From positions 62,001 through 126,000 of the IMG/VR virus record IMGVR_UViG_3300042691_042003: a stretch of DNA of 64,000 bases; one strand, 5' to 3'. Of this stretch, positions 25,767 through 33,429 are shown in pieces. The number at the start of each line of letters is the position of its first letter. The first letter of the stretch is position 1. Under the pieces are notes generated by a model. That model saw only the letters and a list, made by a program, of their open reading frames with translations. It did not search any database and had not been told where the DNA came from. A program made the position numbers and the translations under genes. This DNA comes from a virus.

Positions 25767-27231
25767 GTTCGATTATTTTGATCAATTTGTTTTAAATGAA
25801 GCTAAGAAAAATAAAACCCCTAAGATTAAGGTTCTTATGCTCTCAAATATTAGTGAAGAATCTTATACTGTTCCTGCAGTTGAAGCCGAATGTAAAAAGA
25901 GGGGGATAGTTTTCCGTATTATCGATATTAACACTTGCTCTTTAATTAAAGATAAGAAAGGAGACGGTTATATTATAAATGATAAAACTAAGGTTCCTTT
26001 TAAAATAGATTCTGAAGACACAGCTATACTTACTAGAAGAGGAGTCGTTAGAAGTACTATGACGAGAGATCTTATTTCTCAATTAGAGGATGCCAATTTC
26101 TTTGTTGTTAATACTCTTGAATCTATTCTTGCTTGTGAGAATAAATTTGTCACTTCAAAAATTCTTATGAATGCTGGAATTCCAGTTCCTAAAATGGCAA
26201 TTGTTGATGGTGAAGAATCTATCGATTCAGCTCTAAAAGAAATAGGTGGTCAATTTCCTATAGTTCTTAAAATGCTTTCAGGATCTCATGGTATTGGAGT
26301 TTCTATTATTGAATCTCTCGCTTCTCTTAAATCGGTTTTACAAACTATGTGGAAAATCGATCCAAATATCGAAACTCTTATTCAAGAAAAAATTGATTCT
26401 GATTACGATCTAAGAATCCACGTTCTTACTAAAAGATTTAATTCTCCTTCTCCGGATGAAACCGATTCAGTTCTCCTTGGTTATATGAGACGTAATAGAG
26501 TTAAAAAAGATTTCAGAACTAATTATTCTCTTGGAGGAACGGTTGAAAAAACTAAGGTTACTCCTGAACAAGAAAAAATTGCGATTGAGGCTGCTAAAGC
26601 TGTAGGTTGTAATTGGTGCGGTGTTGATCTGATCGTTGATAAGAAAACGAAGAAAAATTATGTTCTTGAAGTTAATTCTTCTCCAGGAACACAAGGTTTG
26701 AAAAAAGCTACAGGAGTCGACGTAGTAAAAGATATAGTTGATTTTCTTTCGGATAAAAAGAATTGGATTAGATCTCGTAGAGTTATAGGTTTTAGAGAGG
26801 TAATAACAATTCCAGAAATAGGTGATGTTATTGCTAAATTTGATACTGGTAACGGAGCTATGTCTTGCTCATTAACTTACGATACTGCAGAATTAATTGA
26901 TGGAGATAAATTTATCGAATGGGAATTAGGAGGTAAAAAATTCAAAAGTAAAGTAGTAGGATTTTCTACTGCTGAAGTCGGTCCTAAAACACACGAAAGG
27001 CCTACTATTCTTATGGACATATCTTTTGCAGGTAAAACTTATAAAGATGTTGAAGTTTCTCTAGTAGACCGTAAAGAAAAATCTACTAAATTCTTAGTAA
27101 ATAGAAAATTCATGGAAAGAATAGGATGTTCTGTTTCTCCTTATAAAACATTTATGATTACTTCTTTTGATGGAGAATATTCAGCAAGAGATGCAAAAGG
27201 AGATCCACATGCAGGAATAAAATTTATATAA
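25756..27231 (+). CDS. Tagged RimK-like ATP-grasp ligase fused to a retropepsin-like (PF05618-type) domain
   Basis: Begins MKNRFDYFDQFVLNE before AKKNK, a head-targeting tag with a cut after Glu15. Residues 23-340 match RimK: the ATP-grasp loop VLKMLSGSHGIGVS (about 171), EKIDSDYDLRIHVL, KKDFRTNYSLGGTVEK, GVDLIVDKKTKKNYVLEV and NSSPG (metal-binding Glu and Asn, about 303-311). RimK enzymes add glutamate residues to protein C-termini, classically ribosomal protein S6. Residues 345-491 resemble the RimK-associated retropepsin-like domain (so-called ATP-dependent zinc protease). They carry FDTGNGAMSC with candidate catalytic Asp363, then ERPTILMDISFAGKTYKDVE and FLVNRKFMERIGCSV. A packaged, injected protein-modifying enzyme is inferred, analogous to the T4 Alt strategy but with different chemistry. 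Confidence 0.85.
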   Translation: MKNRFDYFDQFVLNEAKKNKTPKIKVLMLSNISEESYTVPAVEAECKKRGIVFRIIDINTCSLIKDKKGDGYIINDKTKVPFKIDSEDTAILTRRGVVRSTMTRDLISQLEDANFFVVNTLESILACENKFVTSKILMNAGIPVPKMAIVDGEESIDSALKEIGGQFPIVLKMLSGSHGIGVSIIESLASLKSVLQTMWKIDPNIETLIQEKIDSDYDLRIHVLTKRFNSPSPDETDSVLLGYMRRNRVKKDFRTNYSLGGTVEKTKVTPEQEKIAIEAAKAVGCNWCGVDLIVDKKTKKNYVLEVNSSPGTQGLKKATGVDVVKDIVDFLSDKKNWIRSRRVIGFREVITIPEIGDVIAKFDTGNGAMSCSLTYDTAELIDGDKFIEWELGGKKFKSKVVGFSTAEVGPKTHERPTILMDISFAGKTYKDVEVSLVDRKEKSTKFLVNRKFMERIGCSVSPYKTFMITSFDGEYSARDAKGDPHAGIKFI

Positions 27232-27233
27232 AT

Positions 27234-27485
27234 ATGAAAAAGCTAAAAAATATTCAATCAATTGAAGAATATTTAGGAGAAGCAGCAGGTTCTCCTAATA
27301 CAGAAAATTATATGTTTTTTGAAAATCTAAAAACTATAAAACAAAGTATAGAAGAACTTATGACCCTTGATCCTATTATGGTAGATCAAATTCTTCAAGA
27401 TGGTCATGATTGGGCAGAAGATCATATTGCAACTGCTAAGGAATCAATCGATCAGGTTACTCACTTTTTTATGAACAAAAAATAA
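27234..27485 (+). CDS. Tagged small protein, 83 aa
   Basis: Begins MKKLKNIQSIEEYLGE before AAGS, a variant tag in which the cut would follow LGE. The rest is helical and acidic (ENLKTIKQSIEELMTLDPIM; DQILQDGHDWAEDHIATAKE). It starts two bases after the RimK-like gene and could be its partner or simply another packaged protein. A terminator that can serve both strands follows at once. Confidence 0.65.
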   Translation: MKKLKNIQSIEEYLGEAAGSPNTENYMFFENLKTIKQSIEELMTLDPIMVDQILQDGHDWAEDHIATAKESIDQVTHFFMNKK

Positions 27486-27508
27486 AGGTCAATTTATCGA
27501 CCTTTTTT
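27484..27508. terminator. Bidirectional terminator between convergent units
   Basis: AAAGGTC (27484-27490), eight-base loop, GACCTTT (27499-27505), followed by T residues on the + strand. On the minus strand the stem is followed by a T-rich stretch too. It closes both the + strand unit and the two-gene minus-strand unit. Confidence 0.75.
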
Positions 27509-27802
27509 CATTTTTATAATCATTAGAATTGATAGAAGAATCGAAGTGCTCATAAATCCATATGCAATGAATTTTGGAATTTGTGAATGAAATTCATGAA
27601 GCATCCAAAATATATTCATAAAAATCCAAGAAGTAACGGTTAAATTTTCTAATCTATTTTCTTTCTCGGTCCATAACATATAAAGAGAGAAAAAGATTGT
27701 TGGAACCGTCATTATTTTTGCAAGGAGAGATAATTGAAGGCACCATAATGAATCTTTAATTACCCAAGAAATAATATGCAGCTTATTAGAAATTTCTTTC
27801 AT
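27494..27802 (-). CDS. Small membrane protein, 102 aa
   Basis: Three hydrophobic segments are visible (about 27-45 IMTVPTIFFSLYMLW, 53-72 NLTVTSWIFMNIFWMLHEF, 78-97 FIAYGFMSTSILLSILMII), ending with basic KMKKGR. Its start overlaps the stop of the speD homologue (TAATG on the minus strand), so it is the second gene of the only minus-strand unit in the window. It could be an inner-membrane transporter-like or holin-like protein; nothing specific is recognised. Confidence 0.65.
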   Translation of the reverse strand: MKEISNKLHIISWVIKDSLWCLQLSLLAKIMTVPTIFFSLYMLWTEKENRLENLTVTSWIFMNIFWMLHEFHSQIPKFIAYGFMSTSILLSILMIIKMKKGR

Positions 27803-28227
27803 TAGTATTCAGAATTATTATAGCTGCTATGATCTCTTTCAATAGTTTCAGATCCATTAGACACTACATGTAAACCTTTATTTCGATCGATCATCATCCA
27901 ATCATAACTAACAAGTTCCATCATATCTAAATGATCTATAACTGTTTGAAGTTCATATTTTTTACATGAATAAATATCAAATTGTAACATAGGAACTTCT
28001 AAAGCATCCCATATATGAATTGAAGCATGAGATGTTGCTAAGGTAACAGTTCCAGTGATTCCTTCATTACCTTCTTCATCAACATAAACCGATGTAGGTC
28101 CAGCAACTACGACCATTCCAACTTTTTCTACTAAATCTCTAAACCATTTATTTAAGATTTCTTCTGATTTAATAGGTTTTTTACAAAAAGCTTTTACCAA
28201 CAAATGTTGATGATAGGGTATGAACAT
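27802..28227 (-). CDS. speD: S-adenosylmethionine decarboxylase homologue (SpeD-like)
   Basis: 141 aa, the size of bacterial class 1b AdoMet decarboxylase proenzymes. The core LATSHASIHIWD matches the LAESHISIHTWPE motif. Ser66 would be the autocleavage residue that becomes the pyruvoyl group, and His71 and Cys88 (FDIYSCK) match the processing His and catalytic Cys. The Glu normally before the serine is Thr here. The enzyme would make decarboxylated AdoMet for spermidine synthesis, or deplete AdoMet; SpeD relatives acting on ornithine or arginine are also known. Genes of this type occur in cyanophages. It lies on the minus strand, divergent from an early-type promoter. Confidence 0.8.
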   Translation of the reverse strand: MFIPYHQHLLVKAFCKKPIKSEEILNKWFRDLVEKVGMVVVAGPTSVYVDEEGNEGITGTVTLATSHASIHIWDALEVPMLQFDIYSCKKYELQTVIDHLDMMELVSYDWMMIDRNKGLHVVSNGSETIERDHSSYNNSEY

Positions 28228-28259
28228 TTCTTTAAATTTTTGTTTATTTATTCTTAAAT

Positions 28260-28313
28260 GTTAATAAAAAATGTAAAAAAATTTTTTTATTTAGAGATTT
28301 TTTATTATATTTG
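28260..28313 (+). promoter_or_regulatory. Early-type promoter (GTTAATAA ... TATATTTG)
   Basis: GTTAATAA at 28260-28267 and TATATTTG at 28306-28313 (46 bases start to start), separated by an A/T-rich run. TATATTTG fits the Bacteroidota -7 box TAnnTTTG exactly. The next gene starts 21 bases after the box. Confidence 0.75.
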
Positions 28314-28334
28314 TATAAATCAAATTAGTAAAAT

Positions 28335-28532
28335 ATGATAAAAATTCCTAAGTACTTGCTTCACATTCTTGGTGCTCTGTTTTTTGCTGCACTTTCCATC
28401 ACAACTATGTTTGGAATTCTTCAGCAATATCTCTACTTCGAAAATGTGTTTAGTGAAATTTTCTTTTGTTCTCTTATGGCAATGACAAGTTTCGTCTTTT
28501 CTATATCCGCTTACACACTTAAAATTCGTTAA
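28335..28532 (+). CDS. Small two-helix membrane protein, 65 aa
   Basis: Two hydrophobic helices (about 8-28 LLHILGALFFAALSITTMFG and 38-60 VFSEIFFCSLMAMTSFVFSI) with basic residues at both ends. It is the first gene behind an early-type promoter, a position typical of host-takeover or superinfection-exclusion proteins in phages, but no family is recognised. Confidence 0.6.
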   Translation: MIKIPKYLLHILGALFFAALSITTMFGILQQYLYFENVFSEIFFCSLMAMTSFVFSISAYTLKIR

Positions 28533-28533
28533 T

Positions 28534-28971
28534 ATGCAAATACAAAATTTATCATCTAGAAGGATTTCGGTTTATATCCGTAAAGCTAATCGTCTCCTTA
28601 AGAAAACAATCGAAGGAAAAGATCAAGATCTAAACGAAGTTCAAATTTCTTCTTATTCTCTTATTAAGAAGCTGATAAAGCATGACGATTCAGATTTGAT
28701 TTATTCTCCTATTTCAAACACATATTACATCGAAAATGGAGATTATTACGTTCGATTTACAAATAATTCTTTGACCGTCACGAATGGTAAATTTTCATAT
28801 TACGTTTGGTTACCGGACAAAAAAATGGAATCTCTACAATCCCTTTTTCATGCTAAACTTGAATCGAAAAAAGAAGTTTTAGATAAGAAGTACGATCGAA
28901 ATACTCTTAAAAGTTTCGAAGAAATTCATCAATCTCTTGAAAATAGAAGCTTCTTTGATACGGTGAAATAA
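28534..28971 (+). CDS. Hypothetical protein, 145 aa
   Basis: Unrecognised soluble protein starting one base after the previous stop. The N-terminus is basic (SSRRISVYIRKANRLLKK). A beta-rich centre (YSPISNTYYIENGDYYVRF) is followed by a helical end. It precedes the clamp loader gene, from which it is separated by a middle-type promoter. Role unknown, probably early. Confidence 0.6.
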   Translation: MQIQNLSSRRISVYIRKANRLLKKTIEGKDQDLNEVQISSYSLIKKLIKHDDSDLIYSPISNTYYIENGDYYVRFTNNSLTVTNGKFSYYVWLPDKKMESLQSLFHAKLESKKEVLDKKYDRNTLKSFEEIHQSLENRSFFDTVK

Positions 28972-28986
28972 TCTTACATATAATAA
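28972..28986 (+). promoter_or_regulatory. Candidate middle-type promoter before clamp loader
   Basis: TCTTACATATAATAA, 18 bases upstream of the gp44-like start and overlapping the previous gene's stop region. Shares the TCTTACATAT core with 5936 and 49602. Confidence 0.45.
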
Positions 28987-28989
28987 AAT

Positions 28990-29943
28990 ATGAATCCTAA
29001 AAAAGCACTTTGGACTGAAAGATATCGTCCTACTGATCTTGATGAACTTATAGTTCCTCAACGAGTTTACAATAAACTAAAAAATGGTGTTTATCAGAAT
29101 CTACTTCTTTATGGTGGTCCTGGTTCAGGTAAAACTTCTTCGGCTAAAATTCTAGCTAAAGATCATCCATCAATGTATATCAATTGTTCTTCTGAAACCG
29201 GTGTTGATACGGTAAGAACTAAAATTACAGAATTTTGTTCTTCTCTTTCTGTTATCGATGGTGAACGTAAACTTAAAGTTGTAATTCTTGATGAATTTGA
29301 TGGTGTTTCCGATGCTTATATGAAAGCACTACGTGGAACTATCGAACAATTTGAAAAAACTGCTCGTTTCGTAGCTACATGTAATTATTTTAATAAGATT
29401 CCAGATAATATTCAATCTCGTTTCGAATGTATTAATTTCGATTTCACTGAAGAAGAAGAAAAAGAAATCGAAGTAAAATACTTCAAACGAATCTATGAAA
29501 TCGTTAAAAACGAAGGAATGGAAATCGAAAAAGATGCTCTCGTTGAATTAGTTCGACGTAAATTTCCTGATCTTCGTTCTACAATTAATGTTCTTCAAGG
29601 ATACTTTGCCGAAGGAAAACTGAAAATTACTTCTGAAGATGTTAAAAAATTCCATGGTGTCTTTAAAGATCTTTATGAACATATTTTTAATCCTTCAAAC
29701 GACGAAGTAAAGAATTATCAATATCTCGTTTCAAATTATTCTTCTAAAGTCGAAGATGTTATTCAATCTTTAGGAACTGATTTTATCGAATATATTCAAA
29801 TGGAAAGACCTCAGCTTATGCGTAAAGTAGGTGAAATCTGTTACGAAGTAAACAAACATTCATTCGAATTACGTTTTGTAGTTGATCCTGTGATTACTAT
29901 GCTGTCTCTCGTTTATCGAATTCAAACAATCATCAGAAGCTAA
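28990..29943 (+). CDS. 44: Clamp loader large subunit (gp44, AAA+)
   Basis: 317 aa (T4 gp44 is 319). Loads the sliding clamp at primer ends. The N-terminus WTERYRPTDLDELIVP, Walker A GGPGSGKT (42-49), VVILDEFDGVSDAYMKALRG (Walker B) and FVATCNYFNKIPDNIQSRFE (sensor 1 and arginine finger) are all canonical for this AAA+ family. In T4 this gene lies beside the clamp gene; here it is about 26 kb away. Confidence 0.93.
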   Translation: MNPKKALWTERYRPTDLDELIVPQRVYNKLKNGVYQNLLLYGGPGSGKTSSAKILAKDHPSMYINCSSETGVDTVRTKITEFCSSLSVIDGERKLKVVILDEFDGVSDAYMKALRGTIEQFEKTARFVATCNYFNKIPDNIQSRFECINFDFTEEEEKEIEVKYFKRIYEIVKNEGMEIEKDALVELVRRKFPDLRSTINVLQGYFAEGKLKITSEDVKKFHGVFKDLYEHIFNPSNDEVKNYQYLVSNYSSKVEDVIQSLGTDFIEYIQMERPQLMRKVGEICYEVNKHSFELRFVVDPVITMLSLVYRIQTIIRS

Positions 29944-29952
29944 GTTATCGAA

Positions 29953-29968
29953 GATAAATAATAAAAAA
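29953..29968 (+). promoter_or_regulatory. Late-type promoter before the tagged-gene array
   Basis: GATAAATAATAAAAAA, 24 bases before the first gene of the tandem array. It has one base different from GATATATAA. Confidence 0.5.
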
Positions 29969-29976
29969 GTTTTCGC

Positions 29977-30231
29977 ATGAAAAATTTCCCTTCTTATGAA
30001 GAATTCTTAAATGAAGGAAATTGGTCTCAAATGATGAAAGGTGTAAGAACTGGTTCGGTCCCTTACACTATTGTTGCTATCGATAGAGTAGCTAAAAAAG
30101 TCGTAGGCCAAGAAATCGTTAGTATTCGTGATGCAGTTCCTGCTTATTACGAAGATATGAAACGTAGATTCTCTAAGTTTCATTTACATATTGAAGATTC
30201 TACTGGAAAGGTAGTTTGGTCAGAAAAATAA
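29977..30231 (+). CDS. Tagged internal protein candidate, 84 aa (array gene 1)
   Basis: Begins MKNFPSYEEFLNE before GNWS. The mature protein would be about 71 residues with a beta-alpha-beta look (VPYTIVAIDRVAKKVVGQEI; RRFSKFHLHIEDSTGKVVW). It opens a run of eight consecutive genes whose first 13 codons are related. Small and basic, it would fit the role of an injected internal protein. Function unknown. Confidence 0.7.
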   Translation: MKNFPSYEEFLNEGNWSQMMKGVRTGSVPYTIVAIDRVAKKVVGQEIVSIRDAVPAYYEDMKRRFSKFHLHIEDSTGKVVWSEK

Positions 30232-30239
30232 AATCAGAA

Positions 30240-30617
30240 ATGAACACACATATTAAATCATTTAATGAATTCCTTAATGAAAGTGTAAATGATCCTGTTC
30301 TCGTTGCTTTACGTGCTGCTAAAGAAGATCGTAAAAAGATGATGATGGATAAGAAAGAAAGAATGAAAAGGCGAGTTTACGGTGCAAAACGTGAACAAAT
30401 GGAAGCTGAGCTAGATAAAATCTGGCAAGAAATTAAGGATAATAAGCAGCAACAATCTGATCTTTGGAGAGAAATGGAAGCCGAGGCCGGTGATAAGAGC
30501 CCAAACTTTTCAGATGCAGATGGCAACCGTTATGGTCAAAAATTCAACGATCTTGATGATGAATTAGAAAAGCTTTATCGTCGTCGTTCTGAATTAGAAA
30601 CAAAATTAGCATATTAA
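30240..30617 (+). CDS. Tagged coiled-coil protein, 125 aa (array gene 2)
   Basis: The ATG at 30240 gives MNTHIKSFNEFLNE before SVND; an upstream in-frame TTG is ignored because it would bury the tag. The rest is a nearly continuous helix with basic clusters (KEDRKKMMMDKKERMKRR) and a Gln/Glu-rich second half. DNA binding inside the head is conceivable given the basic part. Confidence 0.7.
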   Translation: MNTHIKSFNEFLNESVNDPVLVALRAAKEDRKKMMMDKKERMKRRVYGAKREQMEAELDKIWQEIKDNKQQQSDLWREMEAEAGDKSPNFSDADGNRYGQKFNDLDDELEKLYRRRSELETKLAY

Positions 30618-30618
30618 G

Positions 30619-30870
30619 ATGAATCATATTCCTTCATTTGAAGAATTTTTAAACGAAAGTTCTCATTATAAAATTGACGATTTCCAAGTTGGAGATGTTA
30701 TTCACTTTAAAGATGGTGAAGCTTGGAAAGTTGTTAAAGTTAATAATATAAGAGATTTAATCTCAGTATTTCCTCATAATAAGTTAGCAAAAGATAAAAA
30801 CGTTAGCATAACGATAGAATTAAGACTTAAATATCTTAATGATAACGTAACAAAAATTGAAAAGTCTTAA
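30619..30870 (+). CDS. Tagged SH3/KOW-like protein, 83 aa (array gene 3)
   Basis: Begins MNHIPSFEEFLNE before SSHY. The following segment VGDVIHFKDGEAWKVVKVNN has the look of a small SH3-like or KOW barrel, comparable to the 57-residue protein at 51689. Starts two bases after the previous stop. Confidence 0.7.
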   Translation: MNHIPSFEEFLNESSHYKIDDFQVGDVIHFKDGEAWKVVKVNNIRDLISVFPHNKLAKDKNVSITIELRLKYLNDNVTKIEKS

Positions 30871-30871
30871 T

Positions 30872-31699
30872 ATGAAAAATATCCCTTCTTTTGAAGAATT
30901 CGTAAACGAAAGTTTGAACGAATCTCTTAGCTTAACTCTTAGGGATGTTCCTAAAATCGTTAAGGATTTCGTTTCGAGGACTAAATATATCAAAAATCTT
31001 AAAGAAAAAGATTGGTTAACTGCATCGGAAATTATCATAGTAACTGATAAAGATTTTGATATAAAAGGTAAATCAACAACTGGCAATTATATGTTGCTAG
31101 GACTTTATAAAACTTATGGACCTGTTTATAAAGTTGAATGGGCATCCGTAAGACCTGATATGAAATATCCTGCTAATGCTGGAATCTATAATAAAGAGAT
31201 TGATAAAGCCACATGGGAAAAACTAAAAAATGCCCATGAAAGAAAAATGATCGATCCAAAAAGTCTTACGGCTAATGATATTAAAAACACAGGAGATCTT
31301 TTAGGTAAATTCATAACCGATGAAATTAATACATCTTCGGTTCCTGTTAAAGGTCAATTTGATCCAACAAATTCAGGATCAATTAAAATGGAAATTGAAA
31401 GTGCTTATAAAGATTCAGAAGTTAGTATCGTTAGAGGAGATAATGTAAGAGTAGATTTCTACTTTAAACGTGCTGGTGATGGCCGTAATGTTGCTAAAAC
31501 TAATCTATTCTTTATCATAGATCCTTCTCAACAATCGGTAGAATTTAAAAATCCTGATGTTAGTGGTCTTAGTAGAGCAAACTACAGAAATATGAGAGAT
31601 ATTTCAGCATTCTTTAAGAGTTCTATTCAAGCTTGGAAGGATGAAGATAAGAGAAGATCAGATGCTATGCAACAAACAGCATTTAGTCAAGATAGATAA
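30872..31699 (+). CDS. Tagged internal protein candidate, 275 aa (array gene 4)
   Basis: The start chosen at 30872 (one base after the previous stop) gives MKNIPSFEEFVNE before SLNES, so two cuts six or so residues apart are possible (VNE and LNE). The mature part is alpha/beta with NYMLLGLYKTYGPVYKVEWA and a second domain from about 165 (VRVDFYFKRAGDGRNVAKTN). No enzyme motif is recognised. It is among the largest members of the array. Confidence 0.7.
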   Translation: MKNIPSFEEFVNESLNESLSLTLRDVPKIVKDFVSRTKYIKNLKEKDWLTASEIIIVTDKDFDIKGKSTTGNYMLLGLYKTYGPVYKVEWASVRPDMKYPANAGIYNKEIDKATWEKLKNAHERKMIDPKSLTANDIKNTGDLLGKFITDEINTSSVPVKGQFDPTNSGSIKMEIESAYKDSEVSIVRGDNVRVDFYFKRAGDGRNVAKTNLFFIIDPSQQSVEFKNPDVSGLSRANYRNMRDISAFFKSSIQAWKDEDKRRSDAMQQTAFSQDR

Positions 31700-31714
31700 A
31701 AAAATAAAACAATA

Positions 31715-32014
31715 ATGAATAATCATATTCCATCATTTGATGAATTTTTAAATGAAAGTTCTCTTCAAGGAACTCCTAAATTTCTTCCAGGTAAAGCTGC
31801 TATTGCTTATGGTGATGAAGAAGGTAAAATCGTAGCTGCTGAATTTGCTAAAGATTGGAAGAAACTTAAGAAATACGACGAAACCGGTTGGTTAGATCCT
31901 ACTGAAATGAAAAACATGGGAATCGAACCTACAGATATTCTCGTAGCCTTCAAAGATTCTGAAGGAGGAATTAATGTATACACTTACGGTGAAGGAGGTG
32001 TAGAGCTAAAATAA
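31715..32014 (+). CDS. Tagged internal protein candidate, 99 aa (array gene 5)
   Basis: Begins MNNHIPSFDEFLNE before SSLQ. Acidic body with KFLPGKAAIAYGDEEGKIVA and a C-terminal beta segment (DILVAFKDSEGGINVYTYGE). Function unknown. Confidence 0.7.
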   Translation: MNNHIPSFDEFLNESSLQGTPKFLPGKAAIAYGDEEGKIVAAEFAKDWKKLKKYDETGWLDPTEMKNMGIEPTDILVAFKDSEGGINVYTYGEGGVELK

Positions 32015-32025
32015 AAAATTAAAAA

Positions 32026-32583
32026 GTGAAACATATACAATCGTTCGACGAATTCATTAATGAATCAGAAGATCAGAATCTTCCTCTTAATGAAAATAAT
32101 TTAGTTTATATTAAAGATAAGAAATTTAAATCTTCACAAGATATTATGAATTTCTTTCAGAAAAATGCAGGTTCCGCTTTTGAAAAATTTATTTCTGATA
32201 AAATGGGAGTGAAAGCTAAAGCTGTAACTGGAGTTTCCAGAAGAGGTGATGCTGTTAATATTTCTACACAACCAATTTCTAAAAAAGATTTAGGAATTTT
32301 TGGATTTGTTTTTAGTGAAGTATCTATCGATTCTTTTGGTGGAGGTATAATTGAACATCAAATGGTAAATAATATGCAATTTGAATTTTGTCCTGCTATC
32401 TTCTTTAGATTACATGTTAGTTATAAACATATAGGAGGTGGTTCTAACGGTGCCGATATTGTACTTCCTAGTAATGATCCTTACAATACTCTTATTATGT
32501 ACGATATCGTAGAAAATCGTTTTCTAGATCAGGCCGAAGCTAAAGCTTCTAAAACTAAATATTGGGTCGAAGGATCTTGGTAA
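32026..32583 (+). CDS. Tagged internal protein candidate, 185 aa (array gene 6)
   Basis: Starts at a GTG: the tag reads MKHIQSFDEFINE before SEDQ. The body is beta-rich (DAVNISTQPISKKDLGIFGF; FEFCPAIFFRLHVSYKHIGG) and ends TKYWVEGSW. The GTG start is supported by the conserved tag, which begins exactly at this codon. Function unknown. Confidence 0.7.
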   Translation: MKHIQSFDEFINESEDQNLPLNENNLVYIKDKKFKSSQDIMNFFQKNAGSAFEKFISDKMGVKAKAVTGVSRRGDAVNISTQPISKKDLGIFGFVFSEVSIDSFGGGIIEHQMVNNMQFEFCPAIFFRLHVSYKHIGGGSNGADIVLPSNDPYNTLIMYDIVENRFLDQAEAKASKTKYWVEGSW

Positions 32584-32599
32584 AAATAAAATTTAAATA

Positions 32600-33427
32600 G
32601 TGAAACATATAAAATCATTTGACGAATTTTTAAACGAAGGTCTTAACGAGGCTAATATCTCATTCTATAAAAATGTAGTTCAGCAAGCTATTAAAGATGC
32701 TTTAGGGCATGATGTAAAACAATCTGATGTTAAAGTAGGAGCAAAAAAGCAAAGTGGAGGATATGATTTGATTACTCTTAATGGAAAACTTCTTTGCTCT
32801 TCTTCTCAACACGATGAAATGCTTCGTTCTGCAACTAATGCAATTAAAGAAGATCCTGCTAAGTATGGTTTGAAAGAATCTGCAATGAACGAAGCAATGA
32901 CTTTCGATGATGCTGTAAAGCAATTTACTGCAAATCCTTATGGAATTGGTGCTAGTCGAGTTCATGTTGTAGGAGATGAAGAACATCATGTTAAAGGTCA
33001 TAGAATTCTTAAATTCTTTCATTCAACTGCTTTCGATAGAGATAAAACTATGGCTAAACTAAAAACTCTAGGTTTTAGCGCAAAGAACATGACAAAGAAC
33101 ATGACCGATAAAGGATATATGTTCAGATATTATATAAGCCTTTTTGAAGGAGCAGTAAATGAAGATTCTATTGATGAAGCTGCTAAATGGCCTCTAACCG
33201 ATAAAATTGACAGTAAAACTTTTTATGATATGTGGGCTTCTTTAGATGTTGCTACTCAAAATCTCAGTGATTATATGGATGAAGCAAATAAAGGAAAAGA
33301 AAGTGATGCTCTATTCTCTTTGAAAGTTGCTTATGATGAGCTAACTGATTTAATGAAAAGTAAGACAATCGAAAAGCAGCTAAAAGCTATTGCAGAAGAG
33401 CTAAAAGATAAAAATGCACTTAAATAA
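32600..33427 (+). CDS. Tagged multi-site protein, 275 aa (array gene 7)
   Basis: GTG start giving MKHIKSFDEFLNE before GLNEA. Several additional x-N-E sites occur: GLNE/A (17), AMNE/A (near 97) and AVNE/D (near 183). They would divide it into three roughly equal globular pieces, so it may be a polyprotein. Pieces: residues 18-97 (small alpha/beta domain), 98-183 (basic, FDRDKTMAKLKTLGFSAKNM) and 184-275 (helical). Function unknown. Confidence 0.65.
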   Translation: MKHIKSFDEFLNEGLNEANISFYKNVVQQAIKDALGHDVKQSDVKVGAKKQSGGYDLITLNGKLLCSSSQHDEMLRSATNAIKEDPAKYGLKESAMNEAMTFDDAVKQFTANPYGIGASRVHVVGDEEHHVKGHRILKFFHSTAFDRDKTMAKLKTLGFSAKNMTKNMTDKGYMFRYYISLFEGAVNEDSIDEAAKWPLTDKIDSKTFYDMWASLDVATQNLSDYMDEANKGKESDALFSLKVAYDELTDLMKSKTIEKQLKAIAEELKDKNALK

Positions 33428-33429
33428 TT

